From positions 62,001 through 126,000 of the forward strand of contig JAWZYV010012355.1 in assembly GCA_038373885.1 (NCBI GenBank): a stretch of DNA of 64,000 nt, in the 5' to 3' direction. Position 1 is the stretch's first letter. Each line of letters begins with the position of its first letter. The position numbers and the translations under genes are program-made. The notes beneath the pieces were generated by a model, which saw only the letters and a list, made by a program, of their open reading frames with translations, was not told the origin of the DNA and searched no databases. The DNA comes from Cheiracanthium punctorium. Its lineage: Eukaryota > Arthropoda > Arachnida > Araneae > Cheiracanthiidae. Below, one piece after another: positions 32,282-44,835 of this stretch.

Positions 32282-33908
32282 AGTAAGTCTCCGGCTACAG
32301 TCTTGTATCCCCAATAATTTATACGGCTGGAAGTTTATGTACGGATAATGGGAAGATAATTCTGGTTAAAGGACATAGAAGAATGATAAAACTGTTTAGA
32401 TTTCATTTCTTCATTCAACCACTGAAATTCACATCGCTTAATCTATTTATTTAATTTACTACTGACAAAATTTTTCATCAGACACTGTATTTGTGGCCTC
32501 ACTAACCAAATTAAATCATTTTGTGGTGAATGACAAATATTCAACCAAAAGGAAAAATAAATTAGAACTCTACGCATAGGCCCTCAGAGACTGCAGACAA
32601 GGTCAAAGACTGATATAACCTACGAGAATGCACAAGCTACATTCACAGGAGCTGAACTTTTTAAAGTAAACAACTCCCTCCCCCCTGGTGCTTTTCCCTG
32701 CTCAGCCCCTCAGCTGCAGTACGCCCAGTGTGCCTTCTGCCAGTCCGTCTGCTATCAGCTGCCCCACACGTCTGCAATGTTTTGTCTGGCAGAGGGCTCA
32801 GACGAAGTCGAATTCGCGAACTTGTTATCGTACGCACCCCTTAAAGGGCATCCCCCCCCCCCCTCATTTCCGAAAAAAAAAAGGAAATAAAAAAAAAAAA
32901 ATTGCACATATTTCTATAAATACTTGTTCTTCATTTGTTTTATTTTCGTACGTTTTTTTTTTTTTTTTTTTTTTTTGATTATTAGAATAAAATTGCTCAG
33001 TCCGGCAAACAAAATTTTTTTAAATTCTCCGCAACCGTCTAGTAGAAAATCGTATATTTTTCCATGGAAAGGGACGGAATATGAGTCAGTATAAATTGCA
33101 TTCACTGAAGCGAGCTCCTAGCCAGTCACGAAAACCTCTTTTGAAAGGTTGCACAGAAAGTGCAGTTACGCGCCAACTGCGCCAGATCCCTTGGAGTTGG
33201 CGGTAATGACGATTACTCATCGTTGTTTCTCTATACTAATGTAATAGTCCTAAATATTGGTAGATTTGCCGAAAAGCAGTGTCATTTTTTAAATTAAATT
33301 CAACCAAATAAATTTTCAATGTATTCTTTATCACAAGCAAGCTGTACCTAAACATGGGATTCATATTTCTTACATTTTAAAGCAAGAATTTCATAAATCT
33401 TTTTCTTTCGGGAAAGACGAGTGAAAAAAAAGGGAAGGGTGGCCGTCTACCATCTTTGGAGGACGAACTTTCAAATGTCCTGAAATTGATTTTTAGGTAT
33501 TCGCAAGTGTTTTATTTTACAGAAAGAATTTTTATAGATTTTTTTTTTTTTTTTTTTTTGAGCGAGAGCGAGAAAGAGAGAGAGATGTGAAAAGAGTGTT
33601 TTAACCTCCCCCACACGATATCACGTTAAAAAAATCTCACACGCATGCCAAATTTCGTATTATTAGTCCAATAGTTTTGGCTTAGTGAAATACTGTCATG
33701 TGAAAGAAGCGACATTACTTTCCGGATCATATAAAAATTTATCTTCCCTAAGAGAGAAATTTAATAGCCTCATGCACACTGGACCCTTGTTCGATAAAAC
33801 CTTTGTTTGTGAAAATAAATAGTCTCTATTTTAGATCACTACGTCGATATTATATTCGTAAGATCAGTTTGATGACATAGTACACTAAAGTAGTTTTACA
33901 TAGTAATA
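32282..33908. other. Mixed stretch with a GC-richer open frame, no recognised gene
   Basis: An ATG-less plus-strand frame is open from about 32561 to 32888 (about 108 codons). It includes QYAQCAFCQSVCYQLPHTSA in a locally GC-rich patch (32680-32860). I cannot match it to any family, and it runs into a C-run and A-run. T-tracts are at 32953-32976 and 33539-33559. Confidence 0.4.
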
Positions 33909-33910
33909 CA

Positions 33911-34500
33911 GTGAAACCTCCTTTAAGGGCCACCTCTGAGCAACAAAACCTCCGAAGACGGCTACATATGAATGTTACCGAACATGTTCTACAGGATTAA
34001 CATTAGAGCTAATCTCTGAACAATGAATTCCGAACAACGGCCAACCGTAGGCACCATGAAAAAAAATTCAGCAGCCTCCAAAAAATGCTTTTCATTTTTT
34101 TTTTTTTTTTTGTCTCTACCCAAAATGTGAACAAAGTTTATTTACCATAAGTACAAGATGATACAAGTACTACTACTAACATCGAAACACATTCAGACTT
34201 CTTAGAAACTTTCGGGCAATACAAAATTTTGCTTTAATCAAAAATTATGATGAGTTATAAGGGAAAACAACAAATATTATTACTTCTTTGGAAAAAGATA
34301 TTTTCCTTAAAGAAGCATATCATGAATAATCAATATTTAAATGTAAATCAAAATAAATTAAATTTAGGGAAGCTGAAATAGCGTATTTGTTTTCCTGTTG
34401 TATCCTCCTTTGTTCATTTTGATATTTTTTTAATATTAAACCTCTAAACAACAGACACCTCCGAAAAAAAGGCCATATTTGGACAGTCCCATGGGTGATC
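33911..34500 (+). mobile_element. Tigger/pogo-like MITE fragment
   Basis: The left end CAGTGAAACCTCCTTTAAGG with GCCACCTCTGAGCAACAAAA has the repeated CCTC...AACGGCCACC pattern of Tigger-like non-autonomous elements. Similar CACCTCCGAAAAAAAGGCC text lies at about 34458. No complementary right end was found, so boundaries are approximate. Confidence 0.5.
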
Positions 34501-35429
34501 ATTATTCAGAGCTTATACTTATTTAATTTAATTTGCAAATGTACCGATATAAAAAAAGATATGCACAAAATCATTGCATTTCCGAGTATAAATTTTAATT
34601 TTCTATCTGTAAATAATGTATCATTTCATAAAACTTCAATCACTCGAATAAAATATAATTCTTATACTTCTATATATTTTCCTTCATCAGCTCTGCAGCT
34701 ATTTCAGAAAAGAAAAGTATAGTAGACGGTGTTCCTTCTATAGAAGCACGCCCAAGCAGCATGCCCATAAATACGCATCCATAAGAATATGAATCAAGCC
34801 TGGGTTAACATCTTGAAAAGCCAAGAAAGAAAGAAAAAAACTGAGCATTCAGATTTTATTGGCAAAATTAAATAACTAAGTTAAAATAAACAACTTATAG
34901 GTATGTTACATTGAATACAAGTTCTTAAAAAACATAACGGTTATCTTTTGGCTTTTGAATAATTAATAAGGGAGTGGTTCTTGACGTGACTGAGTTTAAA
35001 AGAATATTTTTAACAGGTTTTACTTTAACAAGACTACTTACTGTATTTCAATATTATTTTTGAAAATAACGAGGGTCATAATAATTTTGATGTTAGTTAA
35101 CGCAATTGCCTGATTATATTATATGTTAATCCAATTATACCGACTACTTCATGTTAGAATAAAAATGAAGTTAATTTAGGTATTTAAACATAATGCAAAA
35201 TAACAAATTTTATTATTATTATTATTACTAAATTAATTTATGGTAGTTAATTAAAAAAATGTGTATAAATTTCACATAATCCACTGCAGAATTTCACTTT
35301 TAGATAATTCTTTCTAATATACATATCTATCTCATAACAGTAAACGTACAATACCTCTAATATTTTAGCTCCTAAGGTATTTTATTTTTCATTGCAAGTT
35401 GCAGAAACACGGACATAAAAAGAAACTTT
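34501..35429. other. AT-rich stretch without recognised features
   Basis: Nothing beyond short AT-rich runs. Confidence 0.6.
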
Positions 35430-35579
35430 CACTTTACAAAATGTAAAATGACCTTTTCCCCTCCCAAAAAAATTTTACATTGGTATAGACTAAAATTTTT
35501 CTTTATTGTACATTTTGGTTGGGTGTAGCGTTTTTCAAAATTTAGCCCCTCCCCAAAAACTTTTTTGGATTCACCACTG
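35430..35579 (-). mobile_element. hAT MITE, CAGTGGCGGATCCAG family, truncated copy 3
   Basis: Minus strand begins CAGTGGTGAATCCAAAAAAG, then GGGGAGGGGCTAAATTTTG and ATAGTCTATACCA-like text matching copy 1. The distal half is absent. Confidence 0.68.
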
Positions 35580-37795
35580 GTGGCGTAATGAGAAGCGGTG
35601 GTATGAGGTTTAATCCTGCCCTTTTGGAAAATTCTGCATACGGACGGACTGAATACGGACAGTTTTAACAATATTAAAAAAACTTCGGTTGACAGCAACT
35701 ATACTTAGAGAAAATAAACTATGCTTTAAAGTTAAAGTTGTTTATGATGTTATGTATGAGCGCTTTTTACTTGACAAAGCAAGTAGTTAAACTGGAAACG
35801 GTGACGGTAAGTCAAACTGTTGAACGCTGAACGGTAAGTCAAACTGTTAAAACGACGGTATTTTCTGTTTTATTATGCATTACTGTCTTATTAGTATCCG
35901 AAAAATGATCAAAATATCGATTTTTGTCCAGCAATCTTATTTATAATTCTGGCATCTTTTATAGATTTGCTAAAACTCTATGATTTGCATTGCAGAAGTT
36001 ATTTACGTTTCTATTGTTAATGGATTTTAAAGGGTCCCTCTATTACAAATCAAAATTTTAACCTATTATATCTCAACAACTTAATTTTTTTTTAATTATG
36101 GAAATGTACAAAAACATATTATAATACTGAAAGTTTTTATTTTCCAGTTTAGTAATTCATGTAAAATTTACTGACCAAAATGTGTTTGTTGTACAGTTCA
36201 ATAAACCGGTTATTTTTATTTTTGTATTACTTGAAAATATTATCTGTAGAATACCAAAGTGTTACATAAGTATTTGTGAAAAGTTTAAGCTGAGAACGTT
36301 TTAAAAGATCATTAACATTCTTCTGAGGTTGACCTACTGAAAAACACTTATAAGTGCTACCATAACCAATACAAGAAAGACAAAATTAGTTTCGTGCTTC
36401 AATATTAATTGAATATCACAAACACGCAGAATTTTTTATAAATTATTTTATGCTAACGTTATTCTAGAAAAGAACAGTCATTCAAATATATTTTAATACA
36501 CTGTGATAAGTTCATACAGCTTAGATTAGTATGTTGCAGCTCTGCAACACAGTTGTACAATCAGTTAGGCTCCATTCAAATAAATAATACTTCTCTCCTT
36601 CTTTTTAAATGTTTAATGCATGATTTTACACGATTATGTTTTTTACACGCTATTATTTTTTCAACAATGAAACGAGATATTTTAATATATTTCCTTTCAT
36701 AATTCAATATGCACAAGCCGTATGAAGCACAAATAAAAGGTAAAATCTATACCTGCTTGCACAATACTATTTTCATGCTCTGCAAAAACAACAATTTTCT
36801 TTTAAATTATGCGAAATATGATAATGACAATGTCTGAATTGTGATCATAAAGATTACTCGTTAAAATATTTTGACAAGAGTGTAATTTAACGCTTTTTAT
36901 AATTTTGAACATTGCAATGAAAACTGGTTGTGTTTTTCTTGCTAGTAATGGGAAAATGGGTCGATTGAATGAATTAACTAAGAGATATTGATAAAATGTT
37001 ATAGCTCTTTTTTAATCAATACAAAATTCATTGAGAGTTCATTTATTGGAAAACAATTTACAGACGTTTTCATTCACGAACTTGTGCAGAATGATTGATT
37101 TTATGGGTTATTTCTATGCATGTTGAAATTTGAAATATCCTCAAGATTGCCCCATTCAGATACTAAAAATGCATAAACGCCAAATCTGTGATTATATGCC
37201 AAATCTAGTAACCCAACATTTTCTACTCGTCTCCAAGCGCCGAAAGTTGAAAATTCTCTCAACCGGCACTGACGCTTCGGACTTACTTTGATCAACAGTT
37301 TATCTCAGTCTTGCCCAAATAGGCGTTGCTGATCAATTCAACTTGGATTGTGCTCTTGATATTTGACGTTTAGTCTTTTACTTTATCAGTTCGGTAAGTA
37401 TATTTTACATTCAATTAATGTATGATAACTCATTTATAAGTTTAAAATTCCCAGACCTATCGCCAAAGAGGGTGGTTCCCCGTAGCAGGAAAAATCATTC
37501 ATTCAGGTGGCATATTACACTGAAAATCATTTTGACTATCTTTTTAATCAGTCATTGTTTTATTTCAGTTTTGTGCTCATGCGTGTTTTGTATTATTCTT
37601 AATAAATAAATTCAACTTTCTGATAGCTTCAGGTATAAATTATCAGTAATTAGCTTAATGAAATATTAAATATTGAATTGATGAATCCAGGCCCATTGAC
37701 ACTTAAGCTCACAGGCTTAGTTTTATGGTTCTCCTCAGGCTTAAGCTCTCCAAAAAGTCAGTTTATTTCAATAATGCATATACTTAAGGTGTGTA
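35580..37795. other. AT-rich stretch without recognised genes
   Basis: A tandem direct repeat (ACGGTAAGTCAAACTGTT, about 35800-35855) is present. A minus-strand frame at 37101-37295 is not recognised. Confidence 0.55.
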
Positions 37796-37968
37796 CAAGG
37801 CCATAGCCAGAAAAAGAAATCCGGGGGTGAGGGGTCCCAGGGGGTCTGGACCCCATCGAAATTTTGATATTTGTTGCAAAAATGATAGAGATATAATCAT
37901 TTTGTGTAAAATGCTGCCTTTTTTACCGTTTGGAACCCTTCTGAAATGTTTTTCTGGATACGTCCCTG
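37796..37968. mobile_element. 173-bp hAT-like MITE, no TSD seen
   Basis: CAAGGCCATAGCCAGAAAAA and the reversed right end CAGGGACGTATCCAGAAAAA pair as TIRs. The interior has GGGGGTCTGGACCCC. The flanks do not match each other. Confidence 0.7.
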
Positions 37969-38150
37969 TTCGAGGGAAATATGTAGCAGTAAAATCTTTC
38001 ACCTTTAATTAATCTCCAGAGTCAACGCAAATAAAATCTAATGCATTGACGGAAATTTCGAGGAGGGGAATAACCCCCCCCCTCCTCCTCTCACCTACAC
38101 ATATGCAATTTTGAATATTTTATGCTTAAGCTCATATATCGTACCGCTTT

Positions 38151-38153
<3 letters not shown>

Positions 38154-38202
<49 letters not shown>
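38154..38202. repeat. (AT)n microsatellite
   Basis: About 24 uninterrupted AT units. Confidence 0.97.
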
Positions 38203-38210
<8 letters not shown>

Positions 38211-38866
38211 TTCAATTGCATAATATTTAATTTATAAATTGTGTATTTTATTACAAAGTAGTTTCCATTGTTACTTTTATGACATTAATCAAATTACGCA
38301 TATTCTCTTATGCTTATGGAAGAAAGCTTATAATTTGAGTGTTGTCGCTAGAACTACATTTCATCTTTTACTCATTTTTAATTAATATGCATGAAAATTA
38401 GAAAAAATGTTTGTGTGCAAAGAGATGGGAAGGGAGAGGGTACTTGCTAGACCATCTAGAGTTAGAGAGTTTCTATTTGGTTTGTTTAAACCACAGTTAT
38501 TTGAATATTCGCGGTTTTTTTTTTTTTTTTTAACTTGAGTATGGATTTTTTTTTTAATCCTTACATTCATTTTAGAAATAAACTTCTCTTCAATCCAAAA
38601 TGTGTTAAATTTGCATAAGTATTAACTTTTTTGGAAGGTGTATAAATGTCATTCCAATCATGAATTTAGTCTTTTTTTGATTGTTTAGGCGTTCATTGAA
38701 TCTTAAAAAAAAAAAAAAAAAAAAAATTCGTTAAATTTTAGTTTTAAGTCATCTTGGATAGCTAATTCGTACAATTTCATTCATAAAAAAATATTAAATC
38801 AGATAATTTTCAGTATTCAATTGATATATGCCAATAAATTTTATTAAAAAATTAATTTCTCCAGAT

Positions 38867-38975
38867 GTAACGTGAATTCACGTTAAGAACCCTAAAAGAC
38901 CTAGAAAGTCTTTCGACCAAGGCACCCCATTATAGACAGATACCACTCATGTAGGTTTGCCTTAATGCACATAAC
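38867..38975 (+). mobile_element. SINE tail fragment
   Basis: ACGTGAATTCACGTTAAGAA, AAGTCTTTCGACCAAGGCA and AGACAGATACC...TAGGTTTGCCTTAA parallel 15935-16035. Confidence 0.55.
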
Positions 38976-39268
38976 AAAAAAATAATTTAACTTAGCACTG
39001 TAATTAAATGTATTCTTAACTTTATCTGTTTTCTATGATTAAAATTTTGTCGTGCAATTAGTCGAATTCGCCTTACGAGCGCGAAGGGACCGCGATATTT
39101 GCTGGTTATAAGTGCTCCTAAAAAAAAACAGGGTTCGTGAAAAATCATAAAAATTCATACATTCTATGTTACCTTATTTTTCTGCACAACACAGAAGAAT
39201 TTGGATAGTTTGCTTTGAACCATTTTGTTTTTATCTTGTGTTATTGCTGTTTTGAGAAGACTCATGGG

Positions 39269-39395
39269 CAGGGCGGCCCGACAAGGTAAGCATCGCATCG
39301 GGGCGCCATTTCGATGATTCTCACTGATCGAGAGTACAAAAGGCTGTGGCTTTTTCACATCTCCAGGGGGCACCACGTAGCCTGGGCCGCCCCTG
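39269..39395. mobile_element. 127-bp hAT MITE
   Basis: CAGGGCGGCCCGACAAGG and the right end GGGCCGCCCCTG pair as TIRs. Flanks are CTCATGGG (39261-39268) and CTCATGGC (39396-39403), 7 of 8 identical. The ends resemble those of the inner hAT at 408-4864 (CAGGGGCGGCCC), so it may be a derivative of that family. Confidence 0.83.
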
Positions 39396-39901
39396 CTCAT
39401 GGCCCTAAACATAGTCATTTGCACCCCTGGGTTCGAAAAAAAAATTGAAGTTTCTCTGCGCACTCAAGTCATTGAGTATGTTGAAAGAGTTTGCATTTGA
39501 AATTCTTCGTATTTGTCGCTTTCGTTGACTTCGGATTGTTGGAGGAATTTTTCCAAGAAAAGATTAGCTGAACTAGAAATCAATAGAAATATTATGAATC
39601 GCAAAAATATTGCTCTCTGTAACCACGGCTCACTCATTAAAAAAAGCGAGTTATGTTACCAAAGACTTTACATTGTACCAACTGAGTATTTCTAATTCCC
39701 TTGTTAAAGCAGAGCTTGTTATAAATGAATTCGACTGTGAGCGACGGTTAAGTAGCGAATCAGAAAAAAGTTTTGGAGGGGTCGCAAAAATATTTTTTCT
39801 TTTTTTCTATAAATTCATTTTAATTTATAGAATAAGCTATCTTCTGTAATGCAAACAGTTCGTCTGCGGGGGTACGTGCCTCTCTCTGGATCCGCTAATG
39901 G

Positions 39902-40066
39902 CAGTAACGTATATAGGTTTCAGTTTCGGTATGGGGGATGATCTGGTATTTTAAATCTTCGGTGTTACTATAGTTAATTTCAATATTTTAATACAGCTAG
40001 GGTTTTTTATAATAGCTTCACATTTTCGGACGGGGCCCCTCGCCTCCCCCCTTAAATAGGCCACTG
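39902..40066. mobile_element. 165-bp hAT MITE, CAGTRACGTATATAGG type
   Basis: Ends CAGTAACGTATATAGG and TTAAATAGGCCACTG; flanks GCTAATGG (39894-39901) and GCTAATGA (40067-40074), 7 of 8. It is inserted at the very end of another worn MITE terminus (CTGGATCCGCTAATG, 39885-39899). Confidence 0.78.
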
Positions 40067-40074
40067 GCTAATGA

Positions 40075-42768
40075 ATCATAAAGTCAGACTTTGGATCATG
40101 TAAAAAATTCTAAGGTCTGTTGCACCCCACCCCTTACTTTTCGCTATTGTTAAATACTAGACTCGGGTCACCTTCGTGGTTATATGCGAAAAGAGAACTA
40201 TTTTTCTAAATATTTTTGAAAATTCCTTGCAGAATACAGTATGTGCGTGGGAATAGCACTTTATATTTTCTAGGAGCATTTCGATAAGCCTTGCAACCCA
40301 AGGGGGATACCTCCGTTTGTGTGACAAAGCAACGAGTTCTCGTAATGTATTTAAATTGGGGGAAATTATTTTAAACAGCACAAATGGCGGTCCTAAATTC
40401 AAATACTAAATGGTTGTAATGAATTGAATTCAAGCATCAAATTTTTTTTAATGTTTAAAAATAATTAATAAAACATTCTTTCTCTGGGCTTAATGCAATA
40501 GGAGTAAAACGGACAGAATCTGCATAGAAGGGTGCACACGTCACATCGAAATGTTTTACATAGTTCTTAATCTCCCTCTGAACTCCCAGAAGAAAAACTG
40601 TATTCGAAAAACATTTTTACGACACCACCTTACTTTTATTTCCTTCTTTCTCCCCCCCCCCAATGACAACCTTTCTCTTATAAATCAAAATAAAATGCCA
40701 ATTCTCCCCCATATCTATGCCCAAATGTTCTGGAACTTCAGTAAGAGTCTGCGTCAATGTTTCTAAATTTCTTTTAAATGCATCTTTATATTGTAGTCAC
40801 AATATAAAGATGTTACTTAAGTTTCAAATGCAATCAATCTATGCGATATTTTATTTTTAAGAAATTATCGAAGTGTTAAAACTGTATTGAAAAATTATAT
40901 GCTCCTTTTTCAAAGTGTTTAAGATGGCGACACACTAAAATTACTTGAGGATTCTGAAAAATTAAAGATTTTCCGTAAACTACTATAATTTCAAACCCTT
41001 GAAACACTGATCTGTATGTAAAATGAAAGTTCAAACCATTTATTCTGTAATATTTTGAAATATAAAGTTTTGAAGTTTTTGAGCAATTTAAAAACTTGTT
41101 TTTCATACTTATGTTTCCTCTCTAAATTTTTCATTTCCTTCAAAAATTGATTCTTATATTAAAAAAAGAAAGAAAAAACTTATTTGGATCATCAGTTCCG
41201 AGCTTTGTGTTGTTATTTTCACTGCACGATTTCATGTTTAAGTTTTCAAATTAACTAATTTGTCAGTAAATATAAATGCAGCTCTAAAAAAATTATTTCA
41301 TTTTTAAAATTAAAAATTTTTGTGTTTCTACTCATATAAAAATATAGGTGCATTGCAGAGAAAACTACATTCATTAAAAGATATTCTGCGTCCCAACCGC
41401 TCATGTCAGTTTAATTGGTAAAGCCATTTGACTAGAATCTTCCACCCAAATGTGATTGTTTAATATGTTTAGAAAAGAAATGAAATATTTGTACATACTT
41501 TCACTAGAAATCTTGAATTGCTATTGGTGCTTTTTTTTCCCCATTTTTTTGTGGTGGTGGTGGAAGAGGAGAGGGGGTGTCTTGCATTTCTATGGGAAGG
41601 GGGTCGTCGCATCGCTGGCTTTCAGACATATTACAGAAATACAAAGCTTTCCAGTATGATGAAAATGGTCACTATATCGACTGCTGAGAAAGGGGGGGGG
41701 CGGAAATGAGCCCCCTGGCTCCCTATCTCGGAGTACTAGAACTGTGAGGTCGTTATTTATCCAGTTTAATACACGTACCTAGCTGTTTTAAGTCTGACAA
41801 AATTTCATTGATATGCAATAGCGAATACACATGTGTACTTAGAAAAGAATTTGAAATTCTATTCTGAAACAACCGGTATTGCTCAAGAATTCGTGACGGT
41901 GATGTCACGTACAGGGAATGCGTTACTGTTAGATGAAAGTGCGAAAAACAATCAACGTTTCGGTCGCTCAAAGGTGTTGCACAGCTGCTATGCTTCATTT
42001 TTGGAACCCTTGTGCGAGAGTAAAAGCATTTTATGAGAAACGCACTTTTTCAAATAAAAAACAAACGCGCAGCATTTTTTTTAAATCTTGAACTAAAAAA
42101 GGTAGTGCCAAAGATTCTGAGGCAAATCGGTTTTATTAAACGATTATTGCTTGTTGGAATGGAAGCTCACTGCAGCCCAACTCTATTTTTTCAGTGAATT
42201 TTTACATTAAATTTAAAGCTATTTAGACTTCATAATTGTTTCTATTGATGTCAATTTTATTACATCAGATAAAATTTTGCATATGCAAGAAAAAATATTT
42301 AATTTTGCAAATAATTGGATAATTCATTTTGCAATTTGCTATACAACACATAAAGGCTTCTGCACTTCTGTTAGAAATTAAGACACATCCACATAGTTTT
42401 ATAAAAAGGCGTCAGTTTAGTAAGACACATAAAATTGACTTCAAATTTATTTAAAGCCAAAATCTGCACAATTTTCGCAAAATGTCATACTGTTCATTTT
42501 TTGAATATTCAAAGCCAGTATTCGCGTATCATGCAACTAAATTGCATTCAATTAGCTGTAGTGGCTAGAGTTAATATCCAAATGCAACCAAATGTGCAAG
42601 AGAACTATTTTGCCGTTTCTATCTTCATATTTAGCCGAATGCGGATTTAGTGCCAGAAGTTATTTGCTGCTTAAAAGAAATCAGCTGGATTCAACAAAAC
42701 GGGGAGGCTTGAATGAAATAATTGGAGTGGACATTTTAATTCTTAAACTTTGAAAATTATGGGTTTTT

Positions 42769-42800
<32 letters not shown>

Positions 42801-42953
42801 ATGGGAAAAGGGGGGGGGATAAGAATTTCAGAAAGGCTTAGCTGGGGCAAAGCACAGAGTTTTGGAAAGTACTTCTAGCCATTTTTAGTAAAAAAGCGTA
42901 AGAGATAAGCAGGCAGATGGAGTTCTAAAATTTCCTGATGGTTTTCTTTCCTT
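40075..42953. other. AT-rich stretch without recognised genes
   Basis: G/T-run patches (41548-41605, 41690-41702) look like MITE debris. No paired ends or coding similarity seen. Confidence 0.6.
42764..42801. repeat. T-tract followed by (GT)n
   Basis: 27 T residues followed by five GT units, with a G-run shortly after. Confidence 0.95.
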
Positions 42954-42961
42954 GTGATCAG

Positions 42962-43179
42962 TGCTGTGTTGTGCGATTGCAGCCAATTAGCTACTGGAGG
43001 GCTCTAGGCCGAGGGGTGGGTGCTCTCCGTTGTGGTCTTCCTGGGAGGGTCCTAACCCATATTTAGTTTTGAAGAAAACCAAGGAAAACTCCAAACGGTT
43101 AGGTCGGTGGACGCAACCTGGTTTTGAACCAGGCACCTTCCGTTGATCAGTTCAGGGCGCTATGCGCTCGGCCGCCTTG
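42962..43179 (-). mobile_element. tRNA-derived SINE, copy 3, with a different head
   Basis: Minus strand: the head CCAAGGCGGCCGAGCGCATA resembles the box A of Leu/Ser-type tRNAs, and GGTTCAAAACC fits box B. The body CGACCTAACCGTTTGGAGTT, TTCCTTGGTTTTCTTC and ACAACGGAGAGCACCC is shared with copies 1 and 2. Direct repeats GTGATCAG flank it (42954-42961, 43180-43187). Confidence 0.85.
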
Positions 43180-43187
43180 GTGATCAG

Positions 43188-44657
43188 ATAGGAAAGCTGT
43201 CATTACAACTTTTTCATTCTAATAAATGTACAAACGAGTCTTAAGTTTCGCCATTAAGATTTTATTTTCTATATATGAATTTTGTCTATACTATTCCAAC
43301 TATTCATAAATGTGTCTGCGATTCGTTTTTTTTTTTTTTTTCTCTTATGAACACAGTTACCTCAAATACGACTATGAACGTTCTTAAAATTGTCCAATCC
43401 ATTCCGAAACTTTACTGCATTTTATGCACTTGTCATTTTTGTGAACCGATTTGGAGTTCGTCGGAGAAAGTCATTATCCAAATCCGGCTGTTGGCGCAAT
43501 TCTTTGAAATTGTCGGCTACTTTCCTTTCGAAAGATAAGTATTGCATGCGCTAATTTTTAGAAAGGTGTGATGTGATATCAGTCATCATTTTTGTTATCT
43601 TTAGAAACGATATTTCCTCTTTTTAATGGGTGCTTACGCCTGCTACAGAAGTTGCCTATCTTATCTTTTATAAAGCCGTTGTGAAGTAACGTAGGCGGCG
43701 ATATCTATTGGTGTGCTCTTGTCTGTCTGTGTAAACTTCCTAGATTTTCTTCTACTTCAGTACATTAAAACGAAATCTGATTTCTGTTTCTACAACTGTA
43801 AAAAAACTGATTTTTGGCATTTGTGATTGTTGGCATGCGATAAGTAGTGTCCCACTCAAAGTCAGTATAAAGATTCTTTAAGAGCAGATAGCTTTTCGTG
43901 TGTTTAAAACCCTCCGAAAGTCTTGGAAATAAGCAATTAATGCATAGTTTTCACAGTAAAATTTTCCTTCAGTTTAAAAATTTATATAAAAAAAAAACAA
44001 TTTCGTCGGAAGATTTGTTATTGGGGAAAAAGTGAGCTCTTAAATGACTTACTATATTTAATATCAAAAGATATTTAGAATACTGAGGTATATTAAAATA
44101 ATTTAAGTTACAGATGCATTCCAGAGAAAACTGGAATGAAGTGGACTTAACATCGTAGCCTCTTGGAGGGTTAAACCTCAGGGTAATAAAGGCTAATCAA
44201 CACAGATGAATAATACGAAAAGTATCGATTATGAAACACTTTCCAACACAGTAGCCTCATTTGTAAATATATAATCGCATGACTAATAATTAAAGCAAAT
44301 AGGATATCACTGGAGCATTTCTTTCAGACCCTGCCCTTGGACCGTAATCTTATTTTTGAGACCTTGTAAAAGAGCTATAAATATTATGCAACCATTTTTA
44401 GAAATTCACTCAGAATATTACAATCAGTCGCAATTCATTCATACTTGAAATTAAAGCGCAGGAAACGAAATCGTTTGCGTTTGAACTAGAAATTTCATTT
44501 TATTAACTTCAGCAAAGTGTACTTCTATTGCTTTAATGTTCTGAAAATCATGTGCCTTTTTCGAATAAGTTGAGTATAAGTTCGAATAAGTTGCATACAC
44601 CATTTCCAATAAAAAATTTACTAATTAAATCACAACATATCTCAGTTTTGCAAGACA
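43188..44657. other. AT-rich stretch without recognised genes
   Basis: T-tract at 43326-43340; the tandem TTCGAATAAGTTG (44560-44595) is the only other structure. Confidence 0.6.
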
Positions 44658-44665
44658 ATTCGTGG

Positions 44666-44827
44666 CAGAGTTGTAACAAGGGTCATGAGTGCCCCTGGAA
44701 AGATTTGAATTTTGAGCCCCTAAAACTTCTCACTTACTATAATGTAGGAAGACCCAGCGAAATGCGTCCTTCGAAGTCTTGCCCCCCTACCATTTGCTCG
44801 CCTGGCTAGCCCCCAGCTATGGCACTG
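44666..44827. mobile_element. 162-bp worn hAT MITE
   Basis: Right end, reversed, CAGTGCCATAGCTGGGGGCT; left end CAGAGTTGTAACAAGG. Flanks ATTCGTGG and ATTTCTGG agree at 6 of 8 positions. Confidence 0.6.
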
Positions 44828-44835
44828 ATTTCTGG

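Larger units (their letters stand above)
37969..39260. other. AT-rich stretch with simple repeats
   Basis: Contains a C-run scrap (38070-38090), the AT microsatellite, A-tracts (38705-38727) and a SINE fragment. No gene. Confidence 0.6.

Noticed and set aside
37101..37295. 64-codon minus-strand frame with protein-like composition
   Set aside because: No family recognised, stops closely upstream, and no acceptor/donor pair stands out.
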